A stretch of 64,000 bases of DNA from NCBI RefSeq assembly GCF_033441515.1, contig NZ_JAWQJT010000003.1, positions 62,001 through 126,000 on the forward strand, in the 5' to 3' direction. The notes below the pieces were generated by a model. That model did not search any database. It was not told the origin of the DNA and saw only the letters and a list, made by a program, of their open reading frames with translations. A program made the position numbers and the translations under genes. Position 1 is the first letter of the stretch; every line of letters starts with the position of its first letter. Positions 8,675-17,303 of this stretch are shown piece after piece. Source of the DNA: Amycolatopsis solani. GTDB lineage: Bacteria > Actinomycetota > Actinomycetes > Mycobacteriales > Pseudonocardiaceae.

Positions 8675-9091
8675 CTACGCCCCCTGGACGATGTTGACCA
8701 TCCAGGGAATGCCGAACTTGTCGACGAGCGCGCCGAATTCGTCGCCCCACATCTGCTTTTCGAACGGAACCGTCACGGTCGCGCCGTCGCTCAGCTGGTC
8801 CCAGTAGCCGCGCAGGTCGTCGGCGTCGTCGCCGCTGAGGCTGACCGTGATGTTCGTGCCCGGGTTGTACTCCATCCCGGCGGGGGTGTCGGACGCCATC
8901 AGCGTGAAGCCGTTGTCGGTCTCCAGCTGGGAGTGCATGATCTTGTCCGAGTCCGCCCCCTCGGGTGAACCGAATTCCCCGAACGTGTTCACCGTCAGGG
9001 TGCCGCCGAAGACGCTCTTGTAGAACTCCATCGCCTGCCGCGCGTCATCGCGGAAGCTCAGGTACGGGTTGAGACGAGAAGCCACGGCCAT
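8675..9091 (-). CDS. VOC family protein (PhnB-like)
   Basis: 138 residues, vicinal-oxygen-chelate fold of the PhnB/3-demethylubiquinone methyltransferase-like group. Signature segments are LNPYLSFRDDARQAMEFYKSVFGG at the start, then HSQLETDNGFTLMASD, and PFEKQMWGDEFGALVDKFGIPWMVN at the end. Members are often single-domain proteins of unknown substrate, sometimes annotated as glyoxalase-like. The ATG at 9091 is preceded by cagaaggag; an upstream in-frame ATG lacks a site. Confidence 0.88.
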   Translation of the reverse strand: MAVASRLNPYLSFRDDARQAMEFYKSVFGGTLTVNTFGEFGSPEGADSDKIMHSQLETDNGFTLMASDTPAGMEYNPGTNITVSLSGDDADDLRGYWDQLSDGATVTVPFEKQMWGDEFGALVDKFGIPWMVNIVQGA

Positions 9092-9169
9092 CTCCTTCTG
9101 GTCGGCAGAGAGCAGCATCCTCGCAGAAGGCCGGGGCCGCGCCAATCAGCGGATTTTCAGCGTCACCCG

Positions 9170-9727
9170 TCAGAGCACGAACCGGCGCTGGGCATCGGGT
9201 TCCAGCGGCAGCGCGCCGTGCAACGCGGCCCGCGCACGCAGCTCCAGCGCGCGGTCGAGGGGCCGGGTGCCCGGCACCGGCGCGGTGTGGAAAGTGCCGC
9301 GGTCGAACAGGTACACGAGCGCGAGCTTCCGGTCGAGGCGGCCGGTCTGCTCGCCGAACTCGACGGTCGCGAACCGCAGGCAGCCGCCGTATCCAGCGCG
9401 GGACAGCCGATCCGCGACGTCGACCAGGTCCGCGGTCAGCACGCGCAGGTCGCGGTTGCGGCGCCAGCACCGGACCGTCGACCGGCCGTTCAGGTCCTGG
9501 GTCACCAGCGGGTGCACCGGCAGCCGGGCCGACGTCGCGGCGAGCAGCTCCGCTTCGGTGCGGGCCAGCGCGTCCCCGTCCACTTTGAAGCCGACCGTGC
9601 CACCACCGGTGGGCGCGAGCCCGAGCGCGGCACGCATCCGCGGCGCCGCGGCGGCGAGGGTGTAGAGGGACTGCAGGTGCGGGCGGGAAGTCCAGCAGCG
9701 GACGAGCTTGCTGTCCAGCAGGGTCAC
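9170..9727 (-). CDS. Hypothetical protein behind a structured leader
   Basis: 185 residues if GTG 9727 is the start (MTLLDSKLVRCWTSRPHLQSLYTLA), which has agga nine bases upstream. An in-frame ATG at 9832 would add 35 residues of poor quality. The family is not recognised. The body contains one NRDLRVLTADLVDVADRLSRAG helical stretch and a YGGCLRFATVEFGE strand-like piece; there is no signal peptide or membrane segment. The upstream region holds two strong hairpins and may control expression. Confidence 0.55.
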   Translation of the reverse strand: MTLLDSKLVRCWTSRPHLQSLYTLAAAAPRMRAALGLAPTGGGTVGFKVDGDALARTEAELLAATSARLPVHPLVTQDLNGRSTVRCWRRNRDLRVLTADLVDVADRLSRAGYGGCLRFATVEFGEQTGRLDRKLALVYLFDRGTFHTAPVPGTRPLDRALELRARAALHGALPLEPDAQRRFVL

Positions 9728-9841
9728 GACGATGTGTCCTATCTCCGGTCGAGAAGACGCCGGACCGGGCGCACTGGCAATGTCCACAGTGGACGTCAGG
9801 CGCGGGGACACCGGGGTCGGAAAGGACAGCATGCGCCCCCT

Positions 9842-9960
9842 CCGCGTGGTTCCGGTCCGGAACCACGCGGTCACGCGGCGAACGGCAGCACTTCGCCGCC
9901 GAACGGTCACTCCGGGTCAGGTTCAGCCGATCAGCGGTACCCCTTTCACCTCACGCGACC
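9842..9960 (-). promoter_or_regulatory. Hairpin-rich leader between divergent genes
   Basis: A perfect 14-bp inverted repeat with a single-base centre lies at 9842-9870 (arm ccgcgtggttccgg), and an 8-bp repeat with a 9-base loop at 9875-9899 (arm gcggcgaa). Read on the minus strand, the upstream part contains ggctgaacctgacccgg. It could be a structured 5' leader of the minus-strand gene, or a terminator/attenuator. The whole 327-bp gap (9728-10054) otherwise holds only the MarR promoter region. Confidence 0.45.
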
Positions 9961-10012
9961 GAAGGGACGACGTTTTTCCGCCGACCCGGGAGCATCCACC
10001 CCAACCAGACAT

Positions 10013-10025
10013 TTAGCGTTGCTAA
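10013..10025. promoter_or_regulatory. Candidate MarR operator
   Basis: Inverted repeat ttagc-gtt-gctaa, 30 bp upstream of the MarR gene and in the only AT-rich stretch of the gap. MarR proteins bind short palindromes overlapping their own promoter, so autoregulation of the MarR-ABC operon is the simplest reading. Confidence 0.6.
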
Positions 10026-10054
10026 TAGATCTGAGTCAGAGCTACTTTGGCGGC

Positions 10055-10495
10055 ATGACCGAACTCGCCGACCGCCTGCTGGGCGCCGTCCAGGGGATCC
10101 GCCGCGTGGTGCGCCGCCGGGTGCGCGCCGAAGTACCCGGCTCCCCGCTGCCCGGCGCCCAGGTCGAGGTCCTGCGCGTGGTGGCCGACCACCCCGGCAT
10201 CGGCGTCGCCGCGGCCGCGCGCGCGCTGCACCTGGCGAACAACTCGGTCAGCACGCTGGTCAACCAGCTCGCCGACGCCGGGCTGCTGCGCCGCGAGCCC
10301 GACCCCGCCGACCGGCGCGCGGCCCGGCTGGAGATCACCGGCGCCGCGCGCGACCGGATGGCGTCGTGGCGGCGCGCCCGGACCGGCCTCGTCGCCGAAG
10401 CACTCGCCGCACTGTCCGAAGAGGACCGAGATGCCATCGAAAACGCTTTGCCGGCCTTGGAAAAACTCATGGGCGTCCTGAAGGAGCAACCATGA
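10055..10495 (+). CDS. MarR family transcriptional regulator
   Basis: 146 residues with the MarR winged helix: GAQVEVLRVVADHPGIGVAAAARALHLANNSVSTLVNQLADAGLLRREPDPADRRAARLEIT contains the recognition helix and the DRR wing signature. C-terminal and N-terminal helices form the dimer. MarR repressors usually respond to small phenolic or drug-like ligands and control exporters. That fits the next two genes, an ABC exporter translationally coupled through an ATGA overlap. The ATG at 10055 is in frame after the operator-like palindrome. Confidence 0.9.
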   Translation: MTELADRLLGAVQGIRRVVRRRVRAEVPGSPLPGAQVEVLRVVADHPGIGVAAAARALHLANNSVSTLVNQLADAGLLRREPDPADRRAARLEITGAARDRMASWRRARTGLVAEALAALSEEDRDAIENALPALEKLMGVLKEQP

Positions 10496-11295
10496 CCGAA
10501 CCCGCGGTGCGCTGCACCGGTGTGCGCCATTCGTTCGGCCCGACCCGCGCGGTGGACGGCGTCGACCTGGAGATCCGCGCGGGCGAGGTGTTCGGCCTGC
10601 TCGGCCCGAACGGCGCGGGCAAGACCACCACCCTCCGGATGATCACCACCCTGCTGCCGTCGGCGCCGGACCGGATCACGGTCTTCGGCGTCGACGTCGC
10701 CCGCCGCCGGATGGCCGTCCGGCGGCTGATCGGCTACGTCCCGCAGCAGCTGTCCGCCGACGGCGCGCTCACCGGCCGCGAGAACGTCGCTCTGTTCGCC
10801 CGCCTCTTCGACGTCCCCCGAGCGCGGCGCGCGCACCAGGCGCGGAGCGCGTTGGAGCTGGTCGGGCTGCAGGACGACGCCGACCGCACGGCCAAGACGT
10901 ACTCCGGCGGCATGATCCGCCGGCTCGAGCTGGCCCAGGCCCTGGTCAGCTCGCCACGGCTGCTGATCCTCGACGAGCCGACGATCGGCCTCGACCCGGT
11001 CGCCCGCTCGTCGGTGTGGGACCGGATCGCCGAGATCCGCGAAGCGACCGGCATGACCGTGCTCGTCACGACCCACTACATGGACGAAGCCGAGCAGTAC
11101 TGCGACCGCGTGGCGCTGATGCACGCCGGCCGGATCCGCGCGCTGGGCACGCCCGCCGAGCTGGAGGCGAGCCTCGGTCCGGAGTCCACTTTGGACGACG
11201 TGTTCCGCGCGGCGACCGGCAACCGCCTCGACAGCGACGAAGGAGGGATCCGCAGTGTCCGTGCCACTCGCCGCACCGCCCGCCGTCTCGGCTGA
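10492..11295 (+). CDS. ABC-2 exporter ATP-binding protein (DrrA-type)
   Basis: 267 residues. Walker A is GPNGAGKTT (about 41-49), the Q-loop region GYVPQQ, the signature YSGGM, Walker B LLILDEPT and the H-loop TTHYMDEAE. The layout and the C-terminal LGPESTLDDVFRAATG match DrrA-like daunorubicin-resistance ATPases. It powers the adjacent permease to export a hydrophobic compound or lipid; the substrate is unknown. Its start overlaps the MarR stop (ATGA), and its 3' end overlaps the permease start by 41 bp, so all three are co-translated. Confidence 0.93.
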   Translation: MTEPAVRCTGVRHSFGPTRAVDGVDLEIRAGEVFGLLGPNGAGKTTTLRMITTLLPSAPDRITVFGVDVARRRMAVRRLIGYVPQQLSADGALTGRENVALFARLFDVPRARRAHQARSALELVGLQDDADRTAKTYSGGMIRRLELAQALVSSPRLLILDEPTIGLDPVARSSVWDRIAEIREATGMTVLVTTHYMDEAEQYCDRVALMHAGRIRALGTPAELEASLGPESTLDDVFRAATGNRLDSDEGGIRSVRATRRTARRLG

Positions 11296-12076
11296 CCCGG
11301 GCCCGCTCGGCCGGCTGCGCGTGCTGGCCGCCCGCGTCGGCGCGATGTGCCTGGTGGAGCTGCAGAAGCTGCGCCGAGACCAGACCGAGCTGCTCACCCG
11401 CGCGATCCAGCCCGCGCTGTGGCTGCTCATCTTCGGGGAGACGTTCACGCGGCTGAAGGCGATCCCGACCGGCTCGACGCCGTACCTGGACTACCTCGCG
11501 CCGGGCATCCTCGCGCAGTCGGCGCTGTTCATCGCGATCTTCTACGGCATCCAGATAATCTGGGAGCGGGACGCGGGCGTGCTCGCCAAGCTCCTGGTGA
11601 CCCCGACCCCGCGCGCCGCGCTGGTCGCCGGGAAGGCGTTCGCGGCCGGGGTCCGCGCGCTCGTCCAGGCGCTGATGGTCCTGGTACTGGCCGCGATCCT
11701 GGGCGTCGGGCTGACCGCGAACCCGCTGAAGCTGCTCGCGATGGCCGTCGTCCTCGTGCTCGGGTCGGCGTTCTTCTGCTGCCTGTCCATCGTGATCGCC
11801 GGGATCGTGCTGTCCCGCGAACGGCTGATGGGGATCGGGCAGGCGATCACGATGCCGCTGTTCTTCGGCTCCAACGCGCTGTACCCGGTGGACCTGATGC
11901 CGCCGTGGCTGAAGGTGCTCAGCCACGTCAACCCGCTGAGCTACCAGGTCGACGCGCTGCGCGGCCTGCTGATCGGCACGCCGGCGCACCTCGGCCTCGA
12001 CTTCGGCGTGCTGGCCGGGGCGACGGCGGTGGCGATTTCGGTCGCTTCGGCACTGCTCGGCAGGTTGGCCCGGTGA
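11255..12076 (+). CDS. ABC-2 type permease (DrrB-type)
   Basis: 273 residues with six hydrophobic segments. The LVELQKLRRDQTELLTRAIQPALWLLIFGE start and the PLFFGSNALYPVDLMPPWLKVLSHVNPLSYQVDALR motif near residues 205-240 are diagnostic of the ABC-2 membrane family. It forms the translocation pore for the preceding ATPase. The GTG at 11255 has gaaggaggga upstream, inside the ATPase gene. Control by the upstream MarR protein is likely. Confidence 0.93.
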   Translation: MSVPLAAPPAVSADPGPLGRLRVLAARVGAMCLVELQKLRRDQTELLTRAIQPALWLLIFGETFTRLKAIPTGSTPYLDYLAPGILAQSALFIAIFYGIQIIWERDAGVLAKLLVTPTPRAALVAGKAFAAGVRALVQALMVLVLAAILGVGLTANPLKLLAMAVVLVLGSAFFCCLSIVIAGIVLSRERLMGIGQAITMPLFFGSNALYPVDLMPPWLKVLSHVNPLSYQVDALRGLLIGTPAHLGLDFGVLAGATAVAISVASALLGRLAR

Positions 12077-12112
12077 GGCCCATCTCTCACCGAACGGAAG
12101 CTTCATTCCCGG

Positions 12113-14227
12113 ATGGCTAATCTCGATTCCGTGAATGGTCGCCCTGGCGTGTTCTCTTTGGTCGGATTGTGCGTTCTCGCCGGAATCCTGGTGGCGGGCA
12201 CGGTGGCGCCCGCCGCCATCGGCGCCGGCCTGCTCTCGAATCAGGTGAGCGATTCGGTGGACGCCATTTCCGCCCAGCTCGCGGCGGCCGATCCCCCGCT
12301 CACCACGACCGTGACCGATCGCGACGGCACGCCGATCGCGACGCTCTACGCCCAGTACCGCCTCCCGGTCACCTCGGCCGGGATCGCGACGACCATGAAG
12401 GCCGCGATCATCGGGGTCGAGGACCGCCGCTTCTACACCGAAGGCGGCGTCGACCTGCAAGGAATGCTGCGCGCGGCGGTCAACGACAGCACCGGCGGCG
12501 CGCTGCAGGGCGCGTCGACGATCTCCCAGCAGTACGTCAAGAACTACCTGATCAACGTCGTCGACCGGACCGATCCGGTGGCCCAGCAGGCCGACCGCGA
12601 GGATTCGCTCGCCCGCAAGCTGCGGGAGGCGAAAATGGCCGTCCAGCTCAACGCCACGACGAGCAAGGACGACATTCTGGCCGATTACCTCAACGTGGTC
12701 GAATTCAGCGGAACCGTGTACGGGGTGGGTGCGGCGGCGAAAGCGTACTTCGGGACGACCGCGGACAAACTGACCGTGCCGCAGGCCGCGCTACTCGCCG
12801 GAATGGTGAACAACCCCAGCCTCTACAACCCGTACACGCACGCGGACAAGGCGCTCCAGCGCCGCAACCTCGTCATCGACGACATGGTCACCAACGGCTC
12901 CATCCCGGCGTCCTACGCGGCGACGGCGAAAGCGGCCCCGCTCGGGCTGCTGCCGGACGGGCCCGTGACGCCGTCCGGCACCTGCATGGGCGCGGCGCCG
13001 GACGCGGGGTTCTTCTGCGCCTACGCCGAAAGCTACCTGGCGCACGCGGGGTTCACCGCGGACCGGCTGGCCACCGGCGGGTACACGGTCAAGACCACCT
13101 TGGACCCGCGCGTCTCGCAGGTGACGAAGGACGCCGTCGACGCGAACGTGCCGACCACCCAGGACGGCGTGGCGAACACCTTCGCTGTCGTGCAGCCGGG
13201 TGCGGCCGGGCACCAGGTGCTCGCCATGGTCGCCAACCGGAACTACGGCACGGATCCGGCGCGCGGCGAGACGTCGACCGACATCGTGGCCGACGCGAGC
13301 AACGAGTTCGGCGCCGGTTCGTCGTTCAAGATCTTCACCTCGGCCGCGGCGCTCGTCACCGGCAAGGCGGGCCTGGACACGCCGCTGCCGAACCCGGACA
13401 GCCAGTGCTTCCCCGTGCCGGACGCGCATTCGTCGTGCTACACCGTCCACAACGACGGCCACTACGCCGATCCGATCAGCCTCGCCGACGGGCTGGCGAC
13501 GTCGCCGAACGTCGCGTTCGTCGGGCTGGAGAGCCAGGTCGGGATGCCGTCCGTGCTCGACATGGCGTACAAGCTGGGGCTGCGGAACACCCTCGCGACC
13601 AACGACGCCGGTGCGGCGCCGGACCCCTCGTCGAGCAATCCGCAGTACAGCGAGCCGCAGTCGAAGTACTTCCAGAACCTGCTGTCGTTCACCTTGGGCA
13701 ACAGCCCGGTGAGTCCGCTGGAGATGGCGAACGTGTCAGCGACCCTGATGAGTGGCGGCGTCTGGTGCCCACCGGACCCGATCCTGTCGGTGACCGACCG
13801 GAACGGCAACGCCGTGCCCGTGCCGCAGCAGGCGTGCGAGCAGGTCATCCCGACCGGTGTCGCGAACACGCTCGAAGCGGGACTGAGCCGGGACACGACG
13901 GACGGCACGTCGGCCCAGGCCGCCCACGCGGCCGGCTGGACCCGTCCCGACATCGGCAAGACGGGCACGACGCAGCAGAGCGAATCGGTCGCGTTCGTCG
14001 GCGGCGTCGACGGCTACGCGGTGTCGTCCATGGTCTTCGCCGACGGCTCGCACCCGCGCGAGATCTGCCCGGGCACCCCGGTGCACCTGGGCGACTGCGG
14101 CCACGGCGCGTTCGGCGGCACGGTCGCCGCCCCGCCGTACTTCCACGCGATGAGCCAATTGCTGGCCGGGGTCCCGGACCAGCCGATCCCCGGCCCGGAC
14201 CCGGCGTACCTGCAGGCGCGGGACTAA
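12113..14227 (+). CDS. Class A penicillin-binding protein
   Basis: 704 residues, bifunctional peptidoglycan synthase. One N-terminal membrane anchor (about 13-45) is followed by the glycosyltransferase GT51 domain, with VEDRRFYTEGGVDLQG (the catalytic Glu is present; the usual later His is Glu here) and GASTISQQYVKN. The transpeptidase domain has SSFK with the active serine at about 403, SPN in TSPNVAFVGLE, and KTG in IGKTGTT. It polymerises and crosslinks the cell wall outside the membrane. The start could also be GTG 12131 (MNGRPG), which is closer to homologue N-termini. It lies 36 bp after the exporter genes and may share their transcript. Confidence 0.93.
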   Translation: MANLDSVNGRPGVFSLVGLCVLAGILVAGTVAPAAIGAGLLSNQVSDSVDAISAQLAAADPPLTTTVTDRDGTPIATLYAQYRLPVTSAGIATTMKAAIIGVEDRRFYTEGGVDLQGMLRAAVNDSTGGALQGASTISQQYVKNYLINVVDRTDPVAQQADREDSLARKLREAKMAVQLNATTSKDDILADYLNVVEFSGTVYGVGAAAKAYFGTTADKLTVPQAALLAGMVNNPSLYNPYTHADKALQRRNLVIDDMVTNGSIPASYAATAKAAPLGLLPDGPVTPSGTCMGAAPDAGFFCAYAESYLAHAGFTADRLATGGYTVKTTLDPRVSQVTKDAVDANVPTTQDGVANTFAVVQPGAAGHQVLAMVANRNYGTDPARGETSTDIVADASNEFGAGSSFKIFTSAAALVTGKAGLDTPLPNPDSQCFPVPDAHSSCYTVHNDGHYADPISLADGLATSPNVAFVGLESQVGMPSVLDMAYKLGLRNTLATNDAGAAPDPSSSNPQYSEPQSKYFQNLLSFTLGNSPVSPLEMANVSATLMSGGVWCPPDPILSVTDRNGNAVPVPQQACEQVIPTGVANTLEAGLSRDTTDGTSAQAAHAAGWTRPDIGKTGTTQQSESVAFVGGVDGYAVSSMVFADGSHPREICPGTPVHLGDCGHGAFGGTVAAPPYFHAMSQLLAGVPDQPIPGPDPAYLQARD

Positions 14228-14649
14228 CGCGGTTCGAGGAAGACGAGCGGGATCTCGCGCTCGGTCTTCGTCTGGTACTGCGCGTAGTTCTTGAACTGCC
14301 CGGCGATCTTCGGCCACAGCTTGGCGCGCTCGTCGGCGTCGGCGACGCGGGCGTGCATCGGCCGCTTCGGCGCGCCCTTGACCGACACCTCGACCTCGGG
14401 ATGGTCGCGCAGGTTGAGGAACCACGCCGGGTGCGTGTCGTCCCCACCGCGCGACGCGACGACGACGAACGTGTCCCCGTCCTGGTGCGGCGAGGTCAGC
14501 AGCACCGACCGCGGCTGCCCGCTCTTGCGGCCGACGGTGGTCAGCTCCAGCACCGGCATGCCGGCCTGCCAGCCCACGCGGCCGCCGGTGATCTTGATCA
14601 GGCCGCGGTGCACGGCGTTCATCGTTTTCAGGACGCGGTCGCTCGGCAT
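14224..14649 (-). CDS. Deazaflavin (F420)-dependent nitroreductase family protein
   Basis: 141 residues, Ddn/FDOR family split-barrel. LELTTVGRKSGQPRSVLL and VVVASRGGDDTHPAWFLNLRDHPEVEV are the family's cofactor-binding motifs. Such enzymes use reduced F420 to reduce quinones or nitro compounds. Its stop overlaps the PBP stop by 4 bp on the opposite strand. Two LLM-class F420-type proteins also lie in the window, consistent with an F420-making actinobacterium. Confidence 0.9.
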   Translation of the reverse strand: MPSDRVLKTMNAVHRGLIKITGGRVGWQAGMPVLELTTVGRKSGQPRSVLLTSPHQDGDTFVVVASRGGDDTHPAWFLNLRDHPEVEVSVKGAPKRPMHARVADADERAKLWPKIAGQFKNYAQYQTKTEREIPLVFLEPR

Positions 14650-14802
14650 GAGCCCAATCTAGCCCCGCGCCCCCGCCGTCACCGTTCGGCCCCGATGTCC
14701 ACTTTGCCCGGTCCTGGTCCGGACCAGTTCCCGAAAACCGCCACGCCACGCGACACCGGTGTGCGAGGCTGCGGCGAACACGGAGTGAAAGAGAGAAGAC
14801 CG

Positions 14803-15273
14803 ATGCTGATCTGGGGCTGGCGAACACGGATCTACGTGCTGGCGATGACGACGTTCCTCTGCGGCCGCTGCGGCAACCCCGCCTCCCACGCGGTCCGCAA
14901 GGCGGTCACGAAGTTCACGCTGTTCTTCATCCCGCTCTTCCCGATCGGCGTCAAGTACACCGCGCAGTGCACCTTCTGCGGCATCGAGAACCGCATCCCG
15001 AAGGAGGACGCGGTCCGCCTTCAGGCGCAGGAGGAGCAGGGTCAGGCGCAGGCGCAGGCCGCGCCGGGCTACCCGCCGCACCCTTCCCAGCCGCAGCACC
15101 CCTCGCAGGGCTTCCCGGCGCCGGACGGCGGGCAGCAGGGCTTCCAGTCCCCGCACCCGTCCCAGCCCCAGGGTTTCCCGGCGCAGCAGGGCTTCCAGCC
15201 GCCGCACCCGTCCCAGCCGCAGGGCTTCCCGCAGCCGGGTCAGCCGGGCCAGTTCCCCCAGCAGGGCCAGTAA
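14803..15273 (+). CDS. Zinc-ribbon protein with Gln/Pro-rich repeat tail
   Basis: 156 residues. The first 75 residues hold a split zinc ribbon, CGRCGNPASH and CTFCGIENRIP, separated by a hydrophobic stretch (FTLFFIPLFPIGVKYTAQ). This matches the zinc_ribbon_15-type small proteins of actinobacteria. From about residue 80 the protein is low-complexity Gln/Pro/Phe, with HPSQPQGFP-type units repeated several times, likely disordered. The function is unknown. The ATG at 14803 follows a gagagaaga site. A hairpin terminator follows. Confidence 0.75.
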   Translation: MLIWGWRTRIYVLAMTTFLCGRCGNPASHAVRKAVTKFTLFFIPLFPIGVKYTAQCTFCGIENRIPKEDAVRLQAQEEQGQAQAQAAPGYPPHPSQPQHPSQGFPAPDGGQQGFQSPHPSQPQGFPAQQGFQPPHPSQPQGFPQPGQPGQFPQQGQ

Positions 15274-15282
15274 ACCCCGCGG

Positions 15283-15321
15283 GCGCTGACCCGAGCGCAC
15301 TTCCCGCACCCGGGTCAGCGC
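15283..15321. terminator. Bidirectional hairpin terminator
   Basis: Inverted repeat of 11 bp, gcgctgacccg (15283-15293) with cgggtcagcgc (15311-15321), and a 17-base loop. It lies between the ends of two convergent genes, so it can serve both strands. Confidence 0.65.
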
Positions 15322-15407
15322 ATCCGACTCGATCGGGCGAGCCGGCGCCCAGCTCCGCAGCCGTCTGATTCCCAACCGGGCCCACCAAGCCATCCCGGCG
15401 CCCACGC

Positions 15408-16019
15408 TTAAGCCCCAACCGGCGCAAACCCGGCAGCCCGCCGCGCAACCCGGGCCGCCATCGCCGCGAACCGCGCGTGAACCGCCCCGAGCAGCACCAC
15501 ATCCACCGCCGCCCGGCCCCCGTACGACCACTCCGGACCACCGGCCCACTCCCGCAACTCCCGCTCGCCCGCCGCAGCCGACGCGACGACGTCACCGAGC
15601 CCGCCACCATCCCCACCCCGGAGCGCCTCCCCCACCGCGCGAGCGGCCGCCACGGCCTGCGCCCCCAACCGGGCCACCGCGGGCCGGACCGGCGCCGGCA
15701 CGACTCCCCGCGCGTCCGCGACCTCCCGCGCAAGTCCACCCATCCGAGTGAGATCCCCGGCGACGCGGACGGCGGCGAGCACCGCCTTCACCTCCTCCTC
15801 CCGCGGCGCGTGCAGGGCCAGCAGCGCCCCCGCTTGGTCCTCGCACGCAGCCCCGAGCGCGGCCACCGCGGCGACCTCTTCGCGGGCACGTCCGCCCAGC
15901 GTGTGGTCACTTTCGAGCACCGAGCGCGTGGCCTCCTCGAGCGCGATCGCAACGAGCGCGCACAGGTCCGCCAGCCGGTGCGAGAGGGTGACCAGCTCCT
16001 TCTGAAACGCCGTCGGCAT
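15408..16019 (-). CDS. PhoU-like domain protein
   Basis: 203 residues, almost entirely helical. The N-terminus [38 protein letters not shown] and the following [26 protein letters not shown] resemble the two three-helix halves of PhoU, the negative regulator of phosphate uptake. The E-x-x-x-D metal-binding motifs are partly eroded in the second half (Ala/Gly/Arg-rich). It is not next to pst genes or a phoR-phoP pair, so a role in phosphate signalling is only inferred. It is divergent from the single-stranded DNA-binding protein gene. Confidence 0.75.
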   Translation of the reverse strand: MPTAFQKELVTLSHRLADLCALVAIALEEATRSVLESDHTLGGRAREEVAAVAALGAACEDQAGALLALHAPREEEVKAVLAAVRVAGDLTRMGGLAREVADARGVVPAPVRPAVARLGAQAVAAARAVGEALRGGDGGGLGDVVASAAAGERELREWAGGPEWSYGGRAAVDVVLLGAVHARFAAMAARVARRAAGFAPVGA

Positions 16020-16144
16020 GGCGGCAGGAAACCAGCCCGGCCGGGTTACGGCATCTCGTCGCCCGGCCCGGAATTGTCGGTCCCCCGTGCTCTCCTCGTC
16101 GGCGAGAGCGGTGCACCCCGCACCCGGAGCGGAAGGAGAACCCG

Positions 16145-16579
16145 ATGGCGGGCGAAACGATGGTCACGGTGATCGGCAACCTGACGGCGGACCCGGAACT
16201 GCGGTTCACCCCGGCCGGCGCGGCGGTCGCGAACTTCACGATCGCGTCCACCCCACGTCAGCTCGACCGCGAGTCCGGCGAATGGCGCGACGGCGACCCG
16301 ATGTTCCTGCGCTGCAGCGTGTGGCGCCAGTACGCGGAAAACGCGGCCGAGTCGCTCCTGCGCGGATCCCGCGTGATCGCCCACGGCCGCCTGAGACAGC
16401 GGTCGTACGACACCCCGGAAGGCGAGAAGCGGACGGTGACCGAGCTGGACGTCGACGAGCTCGGCCCGGCCCTGCGCTACGCCACGGCCAAGATCACCAA
16501 GCTCAGCCGCCCGACCGGCACCGAAGGGAGCAGCACCTGGACCCCGGAACGGGTGGGCGCGGAGGGGCCGCCGTTCTGA
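16145..16579 (+). CDS. ssb: Single-stranded DNA-binding protein, second copy
   Basis: 144 residues. The OB-fold is clear: [60 protein letters not shown], and [24 protein letters not shown]. The housekeeping actinobacterial SSB has a long glycine-rich tail ending in acidic DDxPF. Here the tail is short and ends GAEGPPF without the acidic tip, so interaction with other replication proteins is probably weak. This fits the paralogue type (SsbB-like), used in competence or sporulation in some actinobacteria. The gene is isolated from rpsF-rplI. The start has gcggaaggag upstream. Confidence 0.93.
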   Translation: MAGETMVTVIGNLTADPELRFTPAGAAVANFTIASTPRQLDRESGEWRDGDPMFLRCSVWRQYAENAAESLLRGSRVIAHGRLRQRSYDTPEGEKRTVTELDVDELGPALRYATAKITKLSRPTGTEGSSTWTPERVGAEGPPF

Positions 16580-16762
16580 CCCCATCCGTTCCCGCCCGGC
16601 GTCCGAACGCCCGTTGACGGAGTTTCGACCCGAACTGGATCAGCGGCAGTGACGATGAAGGGGCGCTCAGGCCGGACCGAACCCGGGTGTGCTGTCGAAA
16701 TCCGTTCCACCGGTTCGACGCACAGGCAGGACGAGGCCGAACCACGAGCGGGAGGGACCGAG

Positions 16763-17053
16763 ATGAACGGGAACGAGACCACCGGATCACCGGAAGCACG
16801 CCCCGAGCTCAACCACCGGATGCGGGCGATGCTCAGAGCGATAGCCGCAGGACGGGCCCTGGTGTCCTGCAGCAGCGAACCGGACCTGTTCATCGACGGC
16901 CTCTCGTGCGGCGACCAGTTTTCCGCCCACGCACTGGCCCACCAAGGCCTGCTCCGCCCCTCCCGCCCCGGTCGCCCCGGCGAGCTGGTCCCGGCAATCC
17001 TGACGACGGCGGGCCAAGCCGTCCTTACCGAGCAGCACCGCCCGGCCGCCTGA
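16763..17053 (+). CDS. Small hypothetical protein
   Basis: 96 residues, not recognised. The N-terminus is acidic and polar (MNGNETTGSPEARPE), followed by a helical RMRAMLRAIAAGRALVSCSSEPDLFIDG and a possible winged-helix-like end (HQGLLRPSRP...LTTAGQAVL). The pattern loosely resembles small helix-turn-helix-like proteins whose LT-x-x-G ending is common in actinobacteria. The ATG follows gggagggaccgag, a convincing ribosome site. An upstream in-frame ATG (16649) is less likely. Confidence 0.6.
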   Translation: MNGNETTGSPEARPELNHRMRAMLRAIAAGRALVSCSSEPDLFIDGLSCGDQFSAHALAHQGLLRPSRPGRPGELVPAILTTAGQAVLTEQHRPAA

Positions 17054-17303
17054 GCGCGAACGGGCCGATGTTTGACAACTCCAGAAAGCAATCCCCGAGC
17101 GGCGCCTCCACCCCGACGCGGCTGGCTCCGGCGGGCCCAACCACCACGCCCCGGCCTCGCCCAGCCACCCGGCGGCCGGCGCTCACCCGGGCCCGGCCAC
17201 CACGCCCCGGCCTCAGCCCCGAAGCCGGCCCGCCACCCACCCGGCCGACCAGCGCCCCGGTCCCCAGGCCCCACCACCCCCCATCGCGACTACCGTGGCG
17301 GCC
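17054..17303. repeat. C-rich spacer with an 18-bp direct repeat
   Basis: Non-coding gap of 250 bp. The 18-mer ccaccacgccccggcctc occurs at 17141-17158 and again at 17197-17214. The plus strand is strongly C-biased, like the 2834-3338 spacer. No promoter could be placed. Confidence 0.6.

Noticed and set aside
9895..9970. Possible TPP riboswitch on the minus strand (gaacctgacccgg resembles the 3' half)
   Set aside because: The CUGAGA motif and the AAUGCC box are missing and the flanking stems do not fit; only about 13 bases match. The downstream gene has no thiamine link.
14224..14227. Overlap of PBP and Ddn-type genes as a fusion
   Set aside because: The two genes are on opposite strands and merely share a 4-base stop overlap.
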